The notes beneath the pieces were generated by a model, which was given only the letters and a program-made list of their open reading frames with translations, was not told the DNA's origin and made no database searches. From NCBI GenBank assembly GCA_028695735.1, contig JAQVIJ010000003.1, forward strand, positions 124,001-188,000: 64,000 bases of DNA. Reading direction: 5' to 3'. Made by a program: the position numbers and the translations under genes. Every line of letters starts with the position of its first letter. Position 1 is the stretch's first letter. The stretch is from Deltaproteobacteria bacterium. Its GTDB lineage: Bacteria; Desulfobacterota; Dissulfuribacteria; Dissulfuribacterales; DYLC01. Shown one piece after another: positions 36,812 through 45,248 of this stretch.

Positions 36812-37309
36812 TTATTTTCTAAGTGTTGCAATCATCCTATTTTTTCTCAAAAAGATGTCCAGGGCGTCACATATGCTGGTAAATACCACTTTACTTGCAA
36901 ATATAGCCTCTTTTGAAGCGCCTTCTTTTCCTATGATGCATATGCCGAGGGAGGCGTTTTTGAGCATGATGGCGTCATTGCAGCCGTTTCCTATGGCAGC
37001 CGTGTATTCACAGCCGATATTGGCTATGAATTCCAGTTTCTGGACATCCCCGCGTCCTGCTGCCAGGGTTATGATGTGAATGTCGTTGTTTTCGATGAGA
37101 GATTGCGTAAGTTCATGCACGGTTTGATTGGTATCGGATGTCAGGATATAGACGGTCAGTAATTGGGAAACGGCCTTCAGCCGCTCCACAACCCCCTCGA
37201 TCCATCTGCCGTCCGTGGTGAGTGTGCCGTCCAGGTCGAGCACCAGATATTTGAGATTGTAAAATACGCCGCATGGTAGGTCGAGTTCCACTACTTTTTG
37301 ATGCTGCAT
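36812..37309 (-). CDS. HAD-family hydrolase, soluble P-type ATPase-like
   Basis: Cytosolic HAD protein of 165 aa, with the nucleophile motif LVLDLDGTLTTDGRW, motif II LTSDT and the metal motif AIGNGCNDAIML. The pattern matches the small group resembling the P-domain of P-type ATPases (COG4087-like). The substrate is unknown. AGGAGGAATTGC gives a strong ribosome site, and the gene follows a Trm112-like protein by 10 bp, so the two are probably cotranscribed. Confidence 0.82.
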   Translation of the reverse strand: MQHQKVVELDLPCGVFYNLKYLVLDLDGTLTTDGRWIEGVVERLKAVSQLLTVYILTSDTNQTVHELTQSLIENNDIHIITLAAGRGDVQKLEFIANIGCEYTAAIGNGCNDAIMLKNASLGICIIGKEGASKEAIFASKVVFTSICDALDIFLRKNRMIATLRK

Positions 37310-37319
37310 GCAATTCCTC

Positions 37320-37520
37320 CTAATGGTTTTCGTTTGTTACTTGGGCTTCATCAAGGTGTTTTGCTTCGGTTATCAGCATTACCGGAATGCCGTCTCGTAT
37401 CTCATAAAGGAGAGCACAGGAGTGGCAAACAAGTCCGGATTGGTCGGAAGTGACGGCTAATGCCCCTTTACACCGGGGACAAACAAGGATTGAGAGCAGT
37501 TCAGGTGTCATGTTTTGCAT
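37320..37520 (-). CDS. Trm112-family small zinc-ribbon protein
   Basis: 66-aa protein with the pair of CXXC motifs CPRCKGAL and CHSC and the ending YEIRDGIPVML, diagnostic for the Trm112/YcaR family. Eukaryotic Trm112 activates methyltransferases; the bacterial role is mostly unknown. Two close ATGs (37520 and 37511) are possible and no clear ribosome site decides between them. It lies upstream of the HAD gene and downstream of the fold-back repeat at 37569-37691. Confidence 0.82.
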   Translation of the reverse strand: MQNMTPELLSILVCPRCKGALAVTSDQSGLVCHSCALLYEIRDGIPVMLITEAKHLDEAQVTNENH

Positions 37521-37568
37521 ACCGCATATATTATAAGAAATTATGAAACTGGGCAATAGCTTTGAACA

Positions 37569-37691
37569 CACCCAAATTCCGCAATGTCATTCAATCGTCC
37601 TGGCTTCATTTAGAAATCAGATGATTATGAGGGTATTTTCAGGTGAAATACTCATCGAAAAATCAAGGTGAGACATCGCGGAATTTGGGTG
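37569..37691. repeat. 123-bp fold-back element with 20-bp terminal inverted repeats
   Basis: The ends CACCCAAATTCCGC plus ATGTC (37569-37588) and GACAT plus GCGGAATTTGGGTG (37672-37691) are inverted repeats with one mismatch in 20. A second inverted pair inside (ATGAG...TATTT and AAATA...CTCAT, about 37625-37655) makes it almost fully foldable. It contains no frame. It could be a MITE or the remains of an insertion sequence; no target-site duplication was obvious. It lies between the divergent Trm112-like gene and rpoZ. Confidence 0.7.
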
Positions 37692-37826
37692 ATTGCATTA
37701 TATGGATGATGGTGTAAACTTGAACATTTCTATATTGCCTGACTGTTTTTTGTGGTGTTTTATTCGGACAACACGCCATGTAGTCTGATAAACGCAAATG
37801 CAATAATTCTGTTTTTAGGAGATATT

Positions 37827-38108
37827 ATGGCAAGAATTACTGTCGAAGATTGTCTGACCAAGGTGGCAAACCGTTTCGAATTGTCCCATTTGGCCGTTGA
37901 GCGGGTTAAACAGCTCAGAAAGGGTGCTCATCCCCTGGTGGAATGCGACAACAAGGAAATAGTCCTGGCCCTGAGGGAGATCGCCGCCGGCAAGGTCACT
38001 TATGAGAACATCGATGACCTGGCGAGGCAGCTTGAGGAAGAAAGGGCCTTTCAGCGTTTTCATCCTGAGACCGTTTTTGCTGAAACGCCTGTCTCTCAGG
38101 CGGAATGA
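37827..38108 (+). CDS. rpoZ: RNA polymerase omega subunit
   Basis: Small assembly subunit of RNA polymerase and part of one ppGpp site in proteobacteria. [30 protein letters not shown] and the following [16 protein letters not shown] are typical. 93 aa. The ATG at 37827 has AGGAGA upstream; the frame stays open to 37752. It precedes dnaJ by 21 bp. Confidence 0.95.
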   Translation: MARITVEDCLTKVANRFELSHLAVERVKQLRKGAHPLVECDNKEIVLALREIAAGKVTYENIDDLARQLEEERAFQRFHPETVFAETPVSQAE

Positions 38109-38129
38109 TTTTTAATTATATAAGCAACC

Positions 38130-39269
38130 ATGAAACGCGATTACTATGAAGTACTCGGTGTTCAGCGGGACAGCAGCCCCGAGGAGATTAAGAAGGCCTA
38201 CAGGAAGATTGCCTTGCAGTATCATCCTGACAGAAATCAGGGGGATAAGGAGGCGGAGGAGCGTTTCAAGGAGGCCGCCGAGGCATATGAAGTCCTGAGC
38301 AATCCGGAAAAACGCAGGAGATATGACACATTGGGGCATGAGGGGCTGGGGGCTGGTTTTCAGGCCTCGGATTCCGATGATATTTTCAATGCCTTCAACG
38401 ATCTCTTCGAGAATTTTTTCCATTTCAACGGAGCCAGACCCAACCGCCCCCGTGGATTTGTACCTGAAAGGGGTTCTGACCTGCGCTATGACCTATCTTT
38501 GAAATTTGAACAGGCGGCAAAGGGTTTGGTGGCGGAGATAGAATTGACACGTCTGGAGATGTGCGATGCCTGCGGTGGAACCGGTATGGAGGATGGTGCA
38601 CAGCCCATTGCGTGTCCCCTCTGCGGTGGAAGCGGCCAGGTGATTCAGTCGCAGGGCTTCTTCAGAGTGGCTACTACATGTCCCAGGTGTTCCGGACGTG
38701 GCATGATCATTTCGAATCCGTGTAAAAGATGCCACGGCGAGGCCCGTGTAAAAGAAAGGCGCAAGGTGCGCGTCCAGGTCCCCCCTGGTGCCGAGACAGG
38801 ATTTAAGCTGCGTCTGAGGGGTGAGGGCGATGTCGGTCTGCGTGGCGGGCCGAGGGGTGATCTCTATATCTTCCTGCATGTAGAGCCCCATAAGTTTTTT
38901 GAACGGCACGGCAATGATATCGTTTTCAAACAGCCTGTCTCCATTGTGCAGGCCGCTCTGGGAGCTGAAGTGGAGGTGCCCACACTGGATGGCCCGCAGC
39001 GCCTCAGAATACCGGCTGGTGCGCAGCCCGGCGATGTATTGAGGCTGAAAGGCCACGGTGTCCAGGACCCGCGTGGTTACGGCAAGGGTGATCAGATAGT
39101 CATCCTGTCCATTTTCGTACCCAAAAAGCTGACAGACAGGCAAAAGGAGCTTCTGGAGGAGTTCGATGCCATTGAGCAGCAGAAGGATGGCGATGGTTTC
39201 CTGAAGAAGATATTCAGATTTTTAGACGGCAAGGAGAGTGGAAACCCGCATCATGAAGACAGGCACTGA
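38130..39269 (+). CDS. dnaJ: DnaJ chaperone
   Basis: Hsp70 co-chaperone, 379 aa. The order is J domain with HPD (YHPDRNQ), a short G/F-like linker, four zinc-finger repeats ([32 protein letters not shown], the last lacking the final Gly) and the substrate-binding C-terminal domains. DnaK is not nearby. The family DnaJ versus CbpA is settled by the zinc fingers. It overlaps moaC at its end. Confidence 0.95.
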   Translation: MKRDYYEVLGVQRDSSPEEIKKAYRKIALQYHPDRNQGDKEAEERFKEAAEAYEVLSNPEKRRRYDTLGHEGLGAGFQASDSDDIFNAFNDLFENFFHFNGARPNRPRGFVPERGSDLRYDLSLKFEQAAKGLVAEIELTRLEMCDACGGTGMEDGAQPIACPLCGGSGQVIQSQGFFRVATTCPRCSGRGMIISNPCKRCHGEARVKERRKVRVQVPPGAETGFKLRLRGEGDVGLRGGPRGDLYIFLHVEPHKFFERHGNDIVFKQPVSIVQAALGAEVEVPTLDGPQRLRIPAGAQPGDVLRLKGHGVQDPRGYGKGDQIVILSIFVPKKLTDRQKELLEEFDAIEQQKDGDGFLKKIFRFLDGKESGNPHHEDRH

Positions 39270-39783
39270 GTTAAAGACAGGTCTTGCATTTTCACATCTC
39301 GACTCAAAGGGCAGGGCCGTCATGGTGGATGTCACGGAAAAGCAGGTCACCAAACGGGAGGCCATGGCCTCGGCCCGTGTCTTCATGACAATGGAAACCC
39401 TGGACAAGCTTTTGAAGGATGCTGTTCCCAAAGGTGATGTCCTCGCTGTGGCGCGCGTGGCCGGTATAATGGCGGCCAAGAAGGTGGCCGATCTCATTCC
39501 CCTGTGTCATCCCCTTCCACTTTCGTCTGTGGAGGTGTCTTTCAGACCTTTTGAGAAGGCGAGTGAGTGTGGCATAGAGATCAGCGCCGTTGCAAGGACC
39601 ACTGCCGTGACAGGCGTGGAGATGGAGGCTATGACCGCTGTTTCCATCGCAGCCCTCACCATATATGATATGTGCAAGGCCCTTGAAAAGGGCATAACAA
39701 TAAGCGATGTATGTCTGCAATATAAAACAGGCGGTAAAAGCGGCCAATGGCGCAGACATGTTTCAGGAGGTTCAAATGGATAA
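39253..39783 (+). CDS. moaC: Cyclic pyranopterin monophosphate synthase
   Basis: Second step of molybdenum cofactor synthesis, forming cPMP from the MoaA product. Family motifs are [16 protein letters not shown], the conserved [15 protein letters not shown] and [15 protein letters not shown]; the catalytic Lys lies near QYKTGGKSG. The start at 39253 gives 176 aa; a GTG at 39238 is in frame, with AAGGAG almost touching it. It overlaps dnaJ and the DksA-like gene. No other moa genes are in the window. Confidence 0.95.
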   Translation: MKTGTELKTGLAFSHLDSKGRAVMVDVTEKQVTKREAMASARVFMTMETLDKLLKDAVPKGDVLAVARVAGIMAAKKVADLIPLCHPLPLSSVEVSFRPFEKASECGIEISAVARTTAVTGVEMEAMTAVSIAALTIYDMCKALEKGITISDVCLQYKTGGKSGQWRRHVSGGSNG

Positions 39784-40138
39784 GGAACAATTGGAGTATT
39801 TTCTCAAGTTGCTTTTGCAAAAGAAGGCGGAACTGGCGGGGGCCGCTGATGAGACCATCGAAGAGATGACCCGGCTGGAGGAAAATTTCCCTGACATGAC
39901 GGACCGGGCCTCACTTGAGACCGACAGGAGCTTTGAATTGCGGATTCGCGACAGGGAAAGAAAACTGCTGCATAAAATCGACAAGGCTATTGAACGTATT
40001 CAGAACGGCACATACGGTATCTGTGAGGCCTGCGGAGAGGAGATAGGCTTCAAACGCTTGGAGGCCAGACCTGTCACCACTTTGTGTATCGACTGTAAGG
40101 CCAAGCAGGAGCGGGAGGAAAAGTCCCGAGGGGAGTAG
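39776..40138 (+). CDS. DksA/TraR-type zinc-finger regulator
   Basis: 120-aa protein with a coiled coil rich in acidic residues (about residues 5-75) and a C4 zinc finger (CEACGEEIGFKRLEARPVTTLCIDC). This family binds the RNA polymerase secondary channel and acts with ppGpp. AGGAGGTTCAA precedes the ATG at 39776, which overlaps moaC by 8 bp; the frame stays open to 39707. The expected acidic pair at the coiled-coil tip appears as DMTDRAS, consistent with DksA. Confidence 0.9.
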   Translation: MDKEQLEYFLKLLLQKKAELAGAADETIEEMTRLEENFPDMTDRASLETDRSFELRIRDRERKLLHKIDKAIERIQNGTYGICEACGEEIGFKRLEARPVTTLCIDCKAKQEREEKSRGE

Positions 40139-40140
40139 CT

Positions 40141-42321
40141 ATGCCGTTATACTGCGCCTTTTTGTGGCATATGCATCAACCCATGTATCTGGATTCCAAA
40201 AGGGGGCGATTCACGATGCCGTGGGTGCGTTTGCACGCCACAAAGGCTTATATGGACATGCAGTATGCAGTGGCTCAACAGCTCAGGCAAGAAGGGGTGC
40301 AGGCAAAGGTCACCTTCAATCTCGTTCCGTCCCTGTTGTTGCAGCTGGCGCTTTACCGGCAAGGTATCTCGGATGATTTTCTGGACCTGAGCCGCAAACC
40401 GGCCTCCTCCCTTTCTTCTCCAGAGCAGGAATTTCTGCTTAAACACTTCTTCAGCTGTCATTGGCCCACAATGGTGGAGCCATATCCCCGTTACGCACAG
40501 CTCCTCTCCATGAGAGGCCGCGATGTCTCCAGCGCGGATGCGCAGTGGATTAGAAATAAATTTTCGGTGCAGGATTTGCTGGACCTGCAGGTCTGGTTCA
40601 ATCTCACCTGGATGGGTTTTGCCGCAAAAAAGCTGCCTCTTGTCCAGACCCTGCTTCAAAAAGGCCGTTTTTTTACCGAGCAGGACAAGAATGACCTGCT
40701 GGACCTGCAAATGGAGATACTTGGCGGGCTTGTGAATGCATATGCCCAGCTCTGGCAGGATGGTGTCATCGAGATCAGCACCACACCTTTCTATCATCCG
40801 ATTCTGCCACTGCTTGTGGATAGCGATATAGCAGCCAGACCAAGACCTGGTGTCAGGCTGCCTGTCCGTTTTTCATGGCCCGAGGATGCACATAACCAGC
40901 TTGTGATGGCCGCAGATTATCTCACCACCCTTTTCAAGAGAACGCCTCGCGGACTCTGGCCTTCGGAGGGTTCTGTTTGTCCTGAGCTCGTGCCGCTTTT
41001 TCAATCGGCTGGTTTTAGATGGGCCGCCACGGATGAGGCCGTTTTGTTCGGTTCCTTGACGGATATTAAACATGAGAGCCTGTTTCAGCCATATAGAGTG
41101 CAAGTGAACGATGCCTCCATTGACATGGTTTTCCGGCATCACGAGCTTTCCGATCTCATAGGTTTTGTCTATAAAAACAGTCCGCCGGATGTGGCTGCCC
41201 AGGATATGATTCGCCGTTTGAAGGGGATTCATGCCTCGCTTTCCGGCATGAAAAGACCGCCTTTTGTGGCCATTATTCTGGATGGTGAGAATCCGTGGGA
41301 GTATTATCCCGATGGCGGAGAGGCGTTTCTGAACGCCTTGTATGGGGGTATAGACAGGGAACCTGACCTGAAACTCACGACCATCGGCGAATATCTTGAT
41401 GCGTATCCGCCGGATGTTACATTGAACAGGTTGTATTCTGGTTCCTGGATCAACGGAGATTACGGAATCTGGATCGGCGGGGATGAGGAAAACAGGGCAT
41501 GGAACGCCCTTGGAAGGGCAAGAAATGCAGTGGCGCAGAAAAAGGCGGCCAATGAGCTCTCACCTGACGTGGAAGCGGAGGTGATGGAGGCCATATACAG
41601 GGCTGAGGGAAGCGACTGGTTCTGGTGGTATGGGGATCAGTTTTCAACCAGTTATGCCTATGAATTCGATAGTCTGTTTCGAATTAACCTGCAACAGGTT
41701 TATTCATTGCTGGGCCTGCCTGTTCCGGAAGAACTGCTGAAGCCGCTGCGCAGACCAGTTGTCGTACAGCCTGTCATGCAGCCCACAGCCTTTTTACACC
41801 CCACCATAGATGGGCGTTTGACCTCCTATTGGGAGTGGCAGGGTGCCGGTGTTGTCTCCTTTACAGATTCAGGGGGCGCTATGCACAAGGGAAGGGGGCT
41901 GCTGCGGGATATCTTTTACGGCTTTGATGTTCAAACGTTTTTTTTGCGGCTGGATGCCCATATTTCCTGGTCTGAGTGGCAGGCCGAGCAGGGTGAAGAT
42001 GTAGGTCTTGTGGTGCGTCTGGCCACAGGCAAGACCATCTGCTCCTTTCGTTTTTTCATGCAGCAGGGCGATTGGCGCATGGTCCTGCACAAGAATGACA
42101 ACCACCTGGAACCTGTGCCTTCAAATATTGAATGGGCCGTGCATGACCTGCTGGAGCTGGCCGTTCCCTTTGCCTTTCTGGAGGCCTCTGCAGGCTGGGT
42201 CTGTGAATTGAGTGTTTATACCGAGCGGCATGGTCTTGTGCTGGATATGTGGCCCAAAACAGGGCACATAGTACTGACCGTGCCTGACAATGACTTTGAA
42301 AGACGCTTATGGCTGGTTTGA
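40141..42321 (+). CDS. Glycoside hydrolase family 57 enzyme
   Basis: 726-aa alpha-glucan-active enzyme of GH57, probably cytosolic since no signal peptide is seen. Conserved regions are FLWHMHQPMY, FNLVPSLLLQL, WPSEGSVCPEL (with the presumed nucleophile Glu) and IILDGENPWEYYPDGGEAFL. The last 230 residues are a beta-rich domain of unknown role. Neighbours galT and glgB suggest action on storage glucan. The exact activity (amylase, glucanotransferase or other) cannot be told from sequence alone. Confidence 0.88.
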   Translation: MPLYCAFLWHMHQPMYLDSKRGRFTMPWVRLHATKAYMDMQYAVAQQLRQEGVQAKVTFNLVPSLLLQLALYRQGISDDFLDLSRKPASSLSSPEQEFLLKHFFSCHWPTMVEPYPRYAQLLSMRGRDVSSADAQWIRNKFSVQDLLDLQVWFNLTWMGFAAKKLPLVQTLLQKGRFFTEQDKNDLLDLQMEILGGLVNAYAQLWQDGVIEISTTPFYHPILPLLVDSDIAARPRPGVRLPVRFSWPEDAHNQLVMAADYLTTLFKRTPRGLWPSEGSVCPELVPLFQSAGFRWAATDEAVLFGSLTDIKHESLFQPYRVQVNDASIDMVFRHHELSDLIGFVYKNSPPDVAAQDMIRRLKGIHASLSGMKRPPFVAIILDGENPWEYYPDGGEAFLNALYGGIDREPDLKLTTIGEYLDAYPPDVTLNRLYSGSWINGDYGIWIGGDEENRAWNALGRARNAVAQKKAANELSPDVEAEVMEAIYRAEGSDWFWWYGDQFSTSYAYEFDSLFRINLQQVYSLLGLPVPEELLKPLRRPVVVQPVMQPTAFLHPTIDGRLTSYWEWQGAGVVSFTDSGGAMHKGRGLLRDIFYGFDVQTFFLRLDAHISWSEWQAEQGEDVGLVVRLATGKTICSFRFFMQQGDWRMVLHKNDNHLEPVPSNIEWAVHDLLELAVPFAFLEASAGWVCELSVYTERHGLVLDMWPKTGHIVLTVPDNDFERRLWLV

Positions 42322-42331
42322 GGAGGGTTGA

Positions 42332-43336
42332 ATGCCTGAATTGAGAAGAGACCCCATTATAGGCCGTTGGGTGATAATAGCCAAGGAACGGGGCCGGAGG
42401 CCGACTGATTTCATCATAGCCGAAGAGCCTGTGCGCGGTGGTTTCTGCCCTCTTTGCGAGGGAAACGAGCATACCACACCTCATGAGGTGCTGGCCTATG
42501 GGCGGTCGCATTTTGCGCCGGATACACCCGGGTGGTCGCTGCGTGTGGTGCCCAACAAGTTCCCTGCACTGGTCATAGAAGGTGATCTGGACAAGGAAGG
42601 CGAGGGTATCTATGACAAGATGAACGGCATAGGCGCCCACGAGGTGATAATCGAGACCCCACGTCATGATGATGTGCTGCACCAAATGCCTGTCGCACAG
42701 ATAAAATTGATTTTGATGTCCTATCGGGACCGTATGTTGGATTTGATGAGGGATATGCGATTCCGTTACATCATAGTGTTCAAGAACTTCAAAAGGGCGG
42801 CGGGCGCCTCCCTGGAGCACTCGCACTCACAGCTCATAGCGCTGCCCATAGTACCGTATCTTATTCAGGAAGAGATCAACAGTTGTCTGAGATATTTTGA
42901 TTATAAGGAACGATGTGTATTCTGCGACATCATCCGTCAGGAGCTGGCCACGGGCTCCCGCATAGTCTGTGAAAACAGCAATTTTATAACCATTTGCCCG
43001 TTTGCGCCTAGATCGCCCTTTGAGATGTGGCTGTTGCCCAAGAGACACCTCTCTACATATACAGACCTGGACGATTCCATGCTGGATTCACTTGCTCAGA
43101 TATTTTCAGAGACCATGAAACGGCTGAACGCGGCCATTCCCAATGTGCCATACAATTATATGCTGCACACATCACCTCTTAAACAACTCAACATAGAGCA
43201 TTATCACTGGCACATAGAGATCATGCCCAAGACCACCATGGTGGCTGGTTTTGAGTGGGGCACAGGTTTTTACATCAACACCACTCCGCCGGAAGAAGCG
43301 GCAAAATTTCTGCGGGAGGTGAGATTGCTTGTTTAA
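42332..43336 (+). CDS. galT: Galactose-1-phosphate uridylyltransferase family
   Basis: HIT-superfamily nucleotidyltransferase, 334 aa, which exchanges UMP between UDP-glucose and hexose-1-phosphate. It has the start PELRRDPIIGRWVIIAKER, a zinc-type CPLCEGNE, and the active site IEHYHWHIEIMPK with the HxH nucleophile. A second CXXC (CVFCDI) is present. It lies 10 bp after the GH57 gene, so a role in glucan-derived sugar nucleotide turnover rather than dietary galactose is likely. Confidence 0.92.
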   Translation: MPELRRDPIIGRWVIIAKERGRRPTDFIIAEEPVRGGFCPLCEGNEHTTPHEVLAYGRSHFAPDTPGWSLRVVPNKFPALVIEGDLDKEGEGIYDKMNGIGAHEVIIETPRHDDVLHQMPVAQIKLILMSYRDRMLDLMRDMRFRYIIVFKNFKRAAGASLEHSHSQLIALPIVPYLIQEEINSCLRYFDYKERCVFCDIIRQELATGSRIVCENSNFITICPFAPRSPFEMWLLPKRHLSTYTDLDDSMLDSLAQIFSETMKRLNAAIPNVPYNYMLHTSPLKQLNIEHYHWHIEIMPKTTMVAGFEWGTGFYINTTPPEEAAKFLREVRLLV

Positions 43337-43360
43337 TGCCGGTTTAGCCGTTATAATAAA

Positions 43361-43377
43361 GGGAGCCTTGAAAAATA
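43361..43377 (+). repeat. Dispersed GGGAGCCTTGAAAAATA motif
   Basis: An intergenic copy of the motif, in the gap between galT and the single-domain response regulator. It matches 16 of 17 positions of the copy at 52984-53000 and lies about 60 bp before the regulator's start. No coding role. Confidence 0.6.
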
Positions 43378-43422
43378 TTTGAAAAGGGTGATGAATGTTC
43401 CTGATCCTTAAGGGGTGACAAT

Positions 43423-43797
43423 ATGAGTGCTGACAAGAAAAAGATACTGGTGGTGGACGACGAGGAACACATACATCTCCTCTATAAAGAAGAACTGGAG
43501 GAGGAAGGATACGAGGTGCGTTCCGTGCTGAGTGGAGAGGAGGCCCTGAAACTGTTCGACAGTTATGCCCCTGACCTCGTCATCCTTGATATAAACATGC
43601 CCGGTATGGACGGCATAGAGGTGTTGCGCCAGATGAAACAGAAACGGCCTGCAACCCCTGTAATTTTGAGTTCGGCCTATCCTGAATACAAACAGGACCT
43701 GGCATCCTGGGCATCAGATGACTATATAGTGAAATCATTCAATCTGGATGAGCTGAAAAGATCCATCAAGAAACATATCGAGAAAAACAATGCATGA
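43423..43797 (+). CDS. Single-domain response regulator
   Basis: 124-aa receiver domain only, with the acidic pocket VVDDEE, phosphoacceptor Asp in LVILDINMPGMDG, the Ser of ILSSAY and Lys in YIVKSF. No output domain. It overlaps the next gene, a REC-GGDEF protein, by 8 bp; both are probably parts of one relay. The partner kinase is not in the window. Confidence 0.93.
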   Translation: MSADKKKILVVDDEEHIHLLYKEELEEEGYEVRSVLSGEEALKLFDSYAPDLVILDINMPGMDGIEVLRQMKQKRPATPVILSSAYPEYKQDLASWASDDYIVKSFNLDELKRSIKKHIEKNNA

Positions 43798-44854
43798 TTT
43801 TTGCGCGTGGCAGGCACCTCAAGGGATTATAGAGCCCCAGCAACTGCTGGTAGTGGATGATGACCCGGGCATTCTCTCCCTGCTGACGGATTTTTTTGCC
43901 TGTTACGGTTATCCGTTCCGAATAGCTCAAAATGGCATTGAGGCCCTCAACCTGCTGAAACAGTTCGATGCCACTATCATCATCACCGATCTGCTCATGC
44001 CCAATATGGACGGTATGGAACTGATTCGTGAGGTCAAAAAAACTGCCCCTGATATAGACATCATTGTTGTAACCGGTTTTGCTAAACAGTATCGTTATAC
44101 AGATGTGATCAAGGCAGGCGCCACGGATTTTATTCAGAAACCCTTCAACCTTGACGAGCTGGAGGCAAAGCTCAATCGAGTCATCAGGGAGCGTCAATGG
44201 CGGGCGCAGCTGCGTCACATGACCGCAAGGGACGCCCTCACCAATCTTTTCAACAGACGTTATTTCGATATCAAGCTCTGCACCGAGGTGGAAAGGGCTA
44301 TTCGGCAACATTATCCACTTTATCTCTGCATGCTGGATCTGGACAGATTCAAGGCCGTCAACGATACTTACGGCCACCAGACCGGTGATGAGCTGCTGAA
44401 GGAGTTTGCAAAACTTCTGGAAAAGACCACGCGCAGAAACGTAGATGTGCCATGTAGGCTTGGCGGCGATGAATTCGCTGTCATCATACCTTATGCGACG
44501 CGTAATCAAGCGGTTGCTGTAGCTGAGCGTATTTTGAGCCATTTCAAAAAGATGAAAAACAGATACGATACGCTCGTCAGCATAGGTCTTGTCGCCTTGA
44601 AATCCGTGGAAGATCCGTTGGATATCCTGGGTTCAGAGAATGGAATAGAACGATTGACCGATGAATTTATAAAGGCTGCGGATAGCGCCCTTTATGCTGC
44701 CAAGAGGTCCGGGGGCAGTCGAATAGTGGTGTCTGATGCAAGTAACGATATTGCAGAAACAGGAGTGCAATCAGGAGAGACAGCCGGCCTCATGCCGCAG
44801 GAAGCGGATGAGCAATCGTCCTCATCCCCTGTTTCCATTCCAGATAGTGTTTGA
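43790..44854 (+). CDS. REC-GGDEF diguanylate cyclase
   Basis: 354-aa response regulator with an N-terminal receiver (LLVVDDDPG; Asp in [13 protein letters not shown]) and a GGDEF domain with intact [10 protein letters not shown] active site. An RNVD inhibitory site lies five residues upstream, so product feedback is expected. It should make cyclic di-GMP on phosphorylation. The last 65 bp overlap the 3' end of the convergent Nudix gene, and the C-terminal tail there is a low-complexity Ser/Gly/Glu stretch. Confidence 0.93.
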   Translation: MHDFCAWQAPQGIIEPQQLLVVDDDPGILSLLTDFFACYGYPFRIAQNGIEALNLLKQFDATIIITDLLMPNMDGMELIREVKKTAPDIDIIVVTGFAKQYRYTDVIKAGATDFIQKPFNLDELEAKLNRVIRERQWRAQLRHMTARDALTNLFNRRYFDIKLCTEVERAIRQHYPLYLCMLDLDRFKAVNDTYGHQTGDELLKEFAKLLEKTTRRNVDVPCRLGGDEFAVIIPYATRNQAVAVAERILSHFKKMKNRYDTLVSIGLVALKSVEDPLDILGSENGIERLTDEFIKAADSALYAAKRSGGSRIVVSDASNDIAETGVQSGETAGLMPQEADEQSSSSPVSIPDSV

Positions 44855-45233
44855 GAATGATGCCGTGGTCGAAGGCCATGGCCGGTATGCCCCTAAAAAG
44901 TGAGTCAATGGAGTAAATTTTTACAGCCCTTGCATCGTCCCCTGCCTGGGGCGCGCCAGTCGCGGTGGCTATGAATACTACGCTTGCAGTGTGGCGGCGT
45001 TTATCCCTTGATGGGTCTGAATATACACCCAAAATGCCTTTGAGTTCTATGTCCAGGCCTGTCTCTTCTCGGGCCTCACGTCTTGCCGCCTTCTCTACAG
45101 GTTCGCCGTAATCCACGAACCCTCCCGGAAGGGCAAGGCCGTAAGGAGGATTTTCCCGTTCTATGAGCACGATACCTTGTGGAATTTCTATGATCATGTC
45201 CACTGTCAGGGCTGGATTTCTGTAGGTGTCCAT
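44790..45233 (-). CDS. Nudix hydrolase
   Basis: 147-aa Nudix protein with the box [23 protein letters not shown] (positions 38-60) fully matching GX5EX7REUXEEXGU. It hydrolyses a nucleoside diphosphate linked to another moiety; substrate unknown (ADP-ribose and NADH are possibilities). It lies 15 bp downstream of glgB on the same strand, so an ADP-sugar role is possible. Its 3' end overlaps the REC-GGDEF gene by 65 bp. Confidence 0.92.
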   Translation of the reverse strand: MDTYRNPALTVDMIIEIPQGIVLIERENPPYGLALPGGFVDYGEPVEKAARREAREETGLDIELKGILGVYSDPSRDKRRHTASVVFIATATGAPQAGDDARAVKIYSIDSLFRGIPAMAFDHGIILKHYLEWKQGMRTIAHPLPAA

Positions 45234-45248
45234 ATAAGTCAGGCTGAG

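Noticed and set aside
42056-42826. A 256-codon minus-strand frame across the GH57-galT junction
   Set aside because: It spans two conserved genes antisense and has no domain; a shadow frame.
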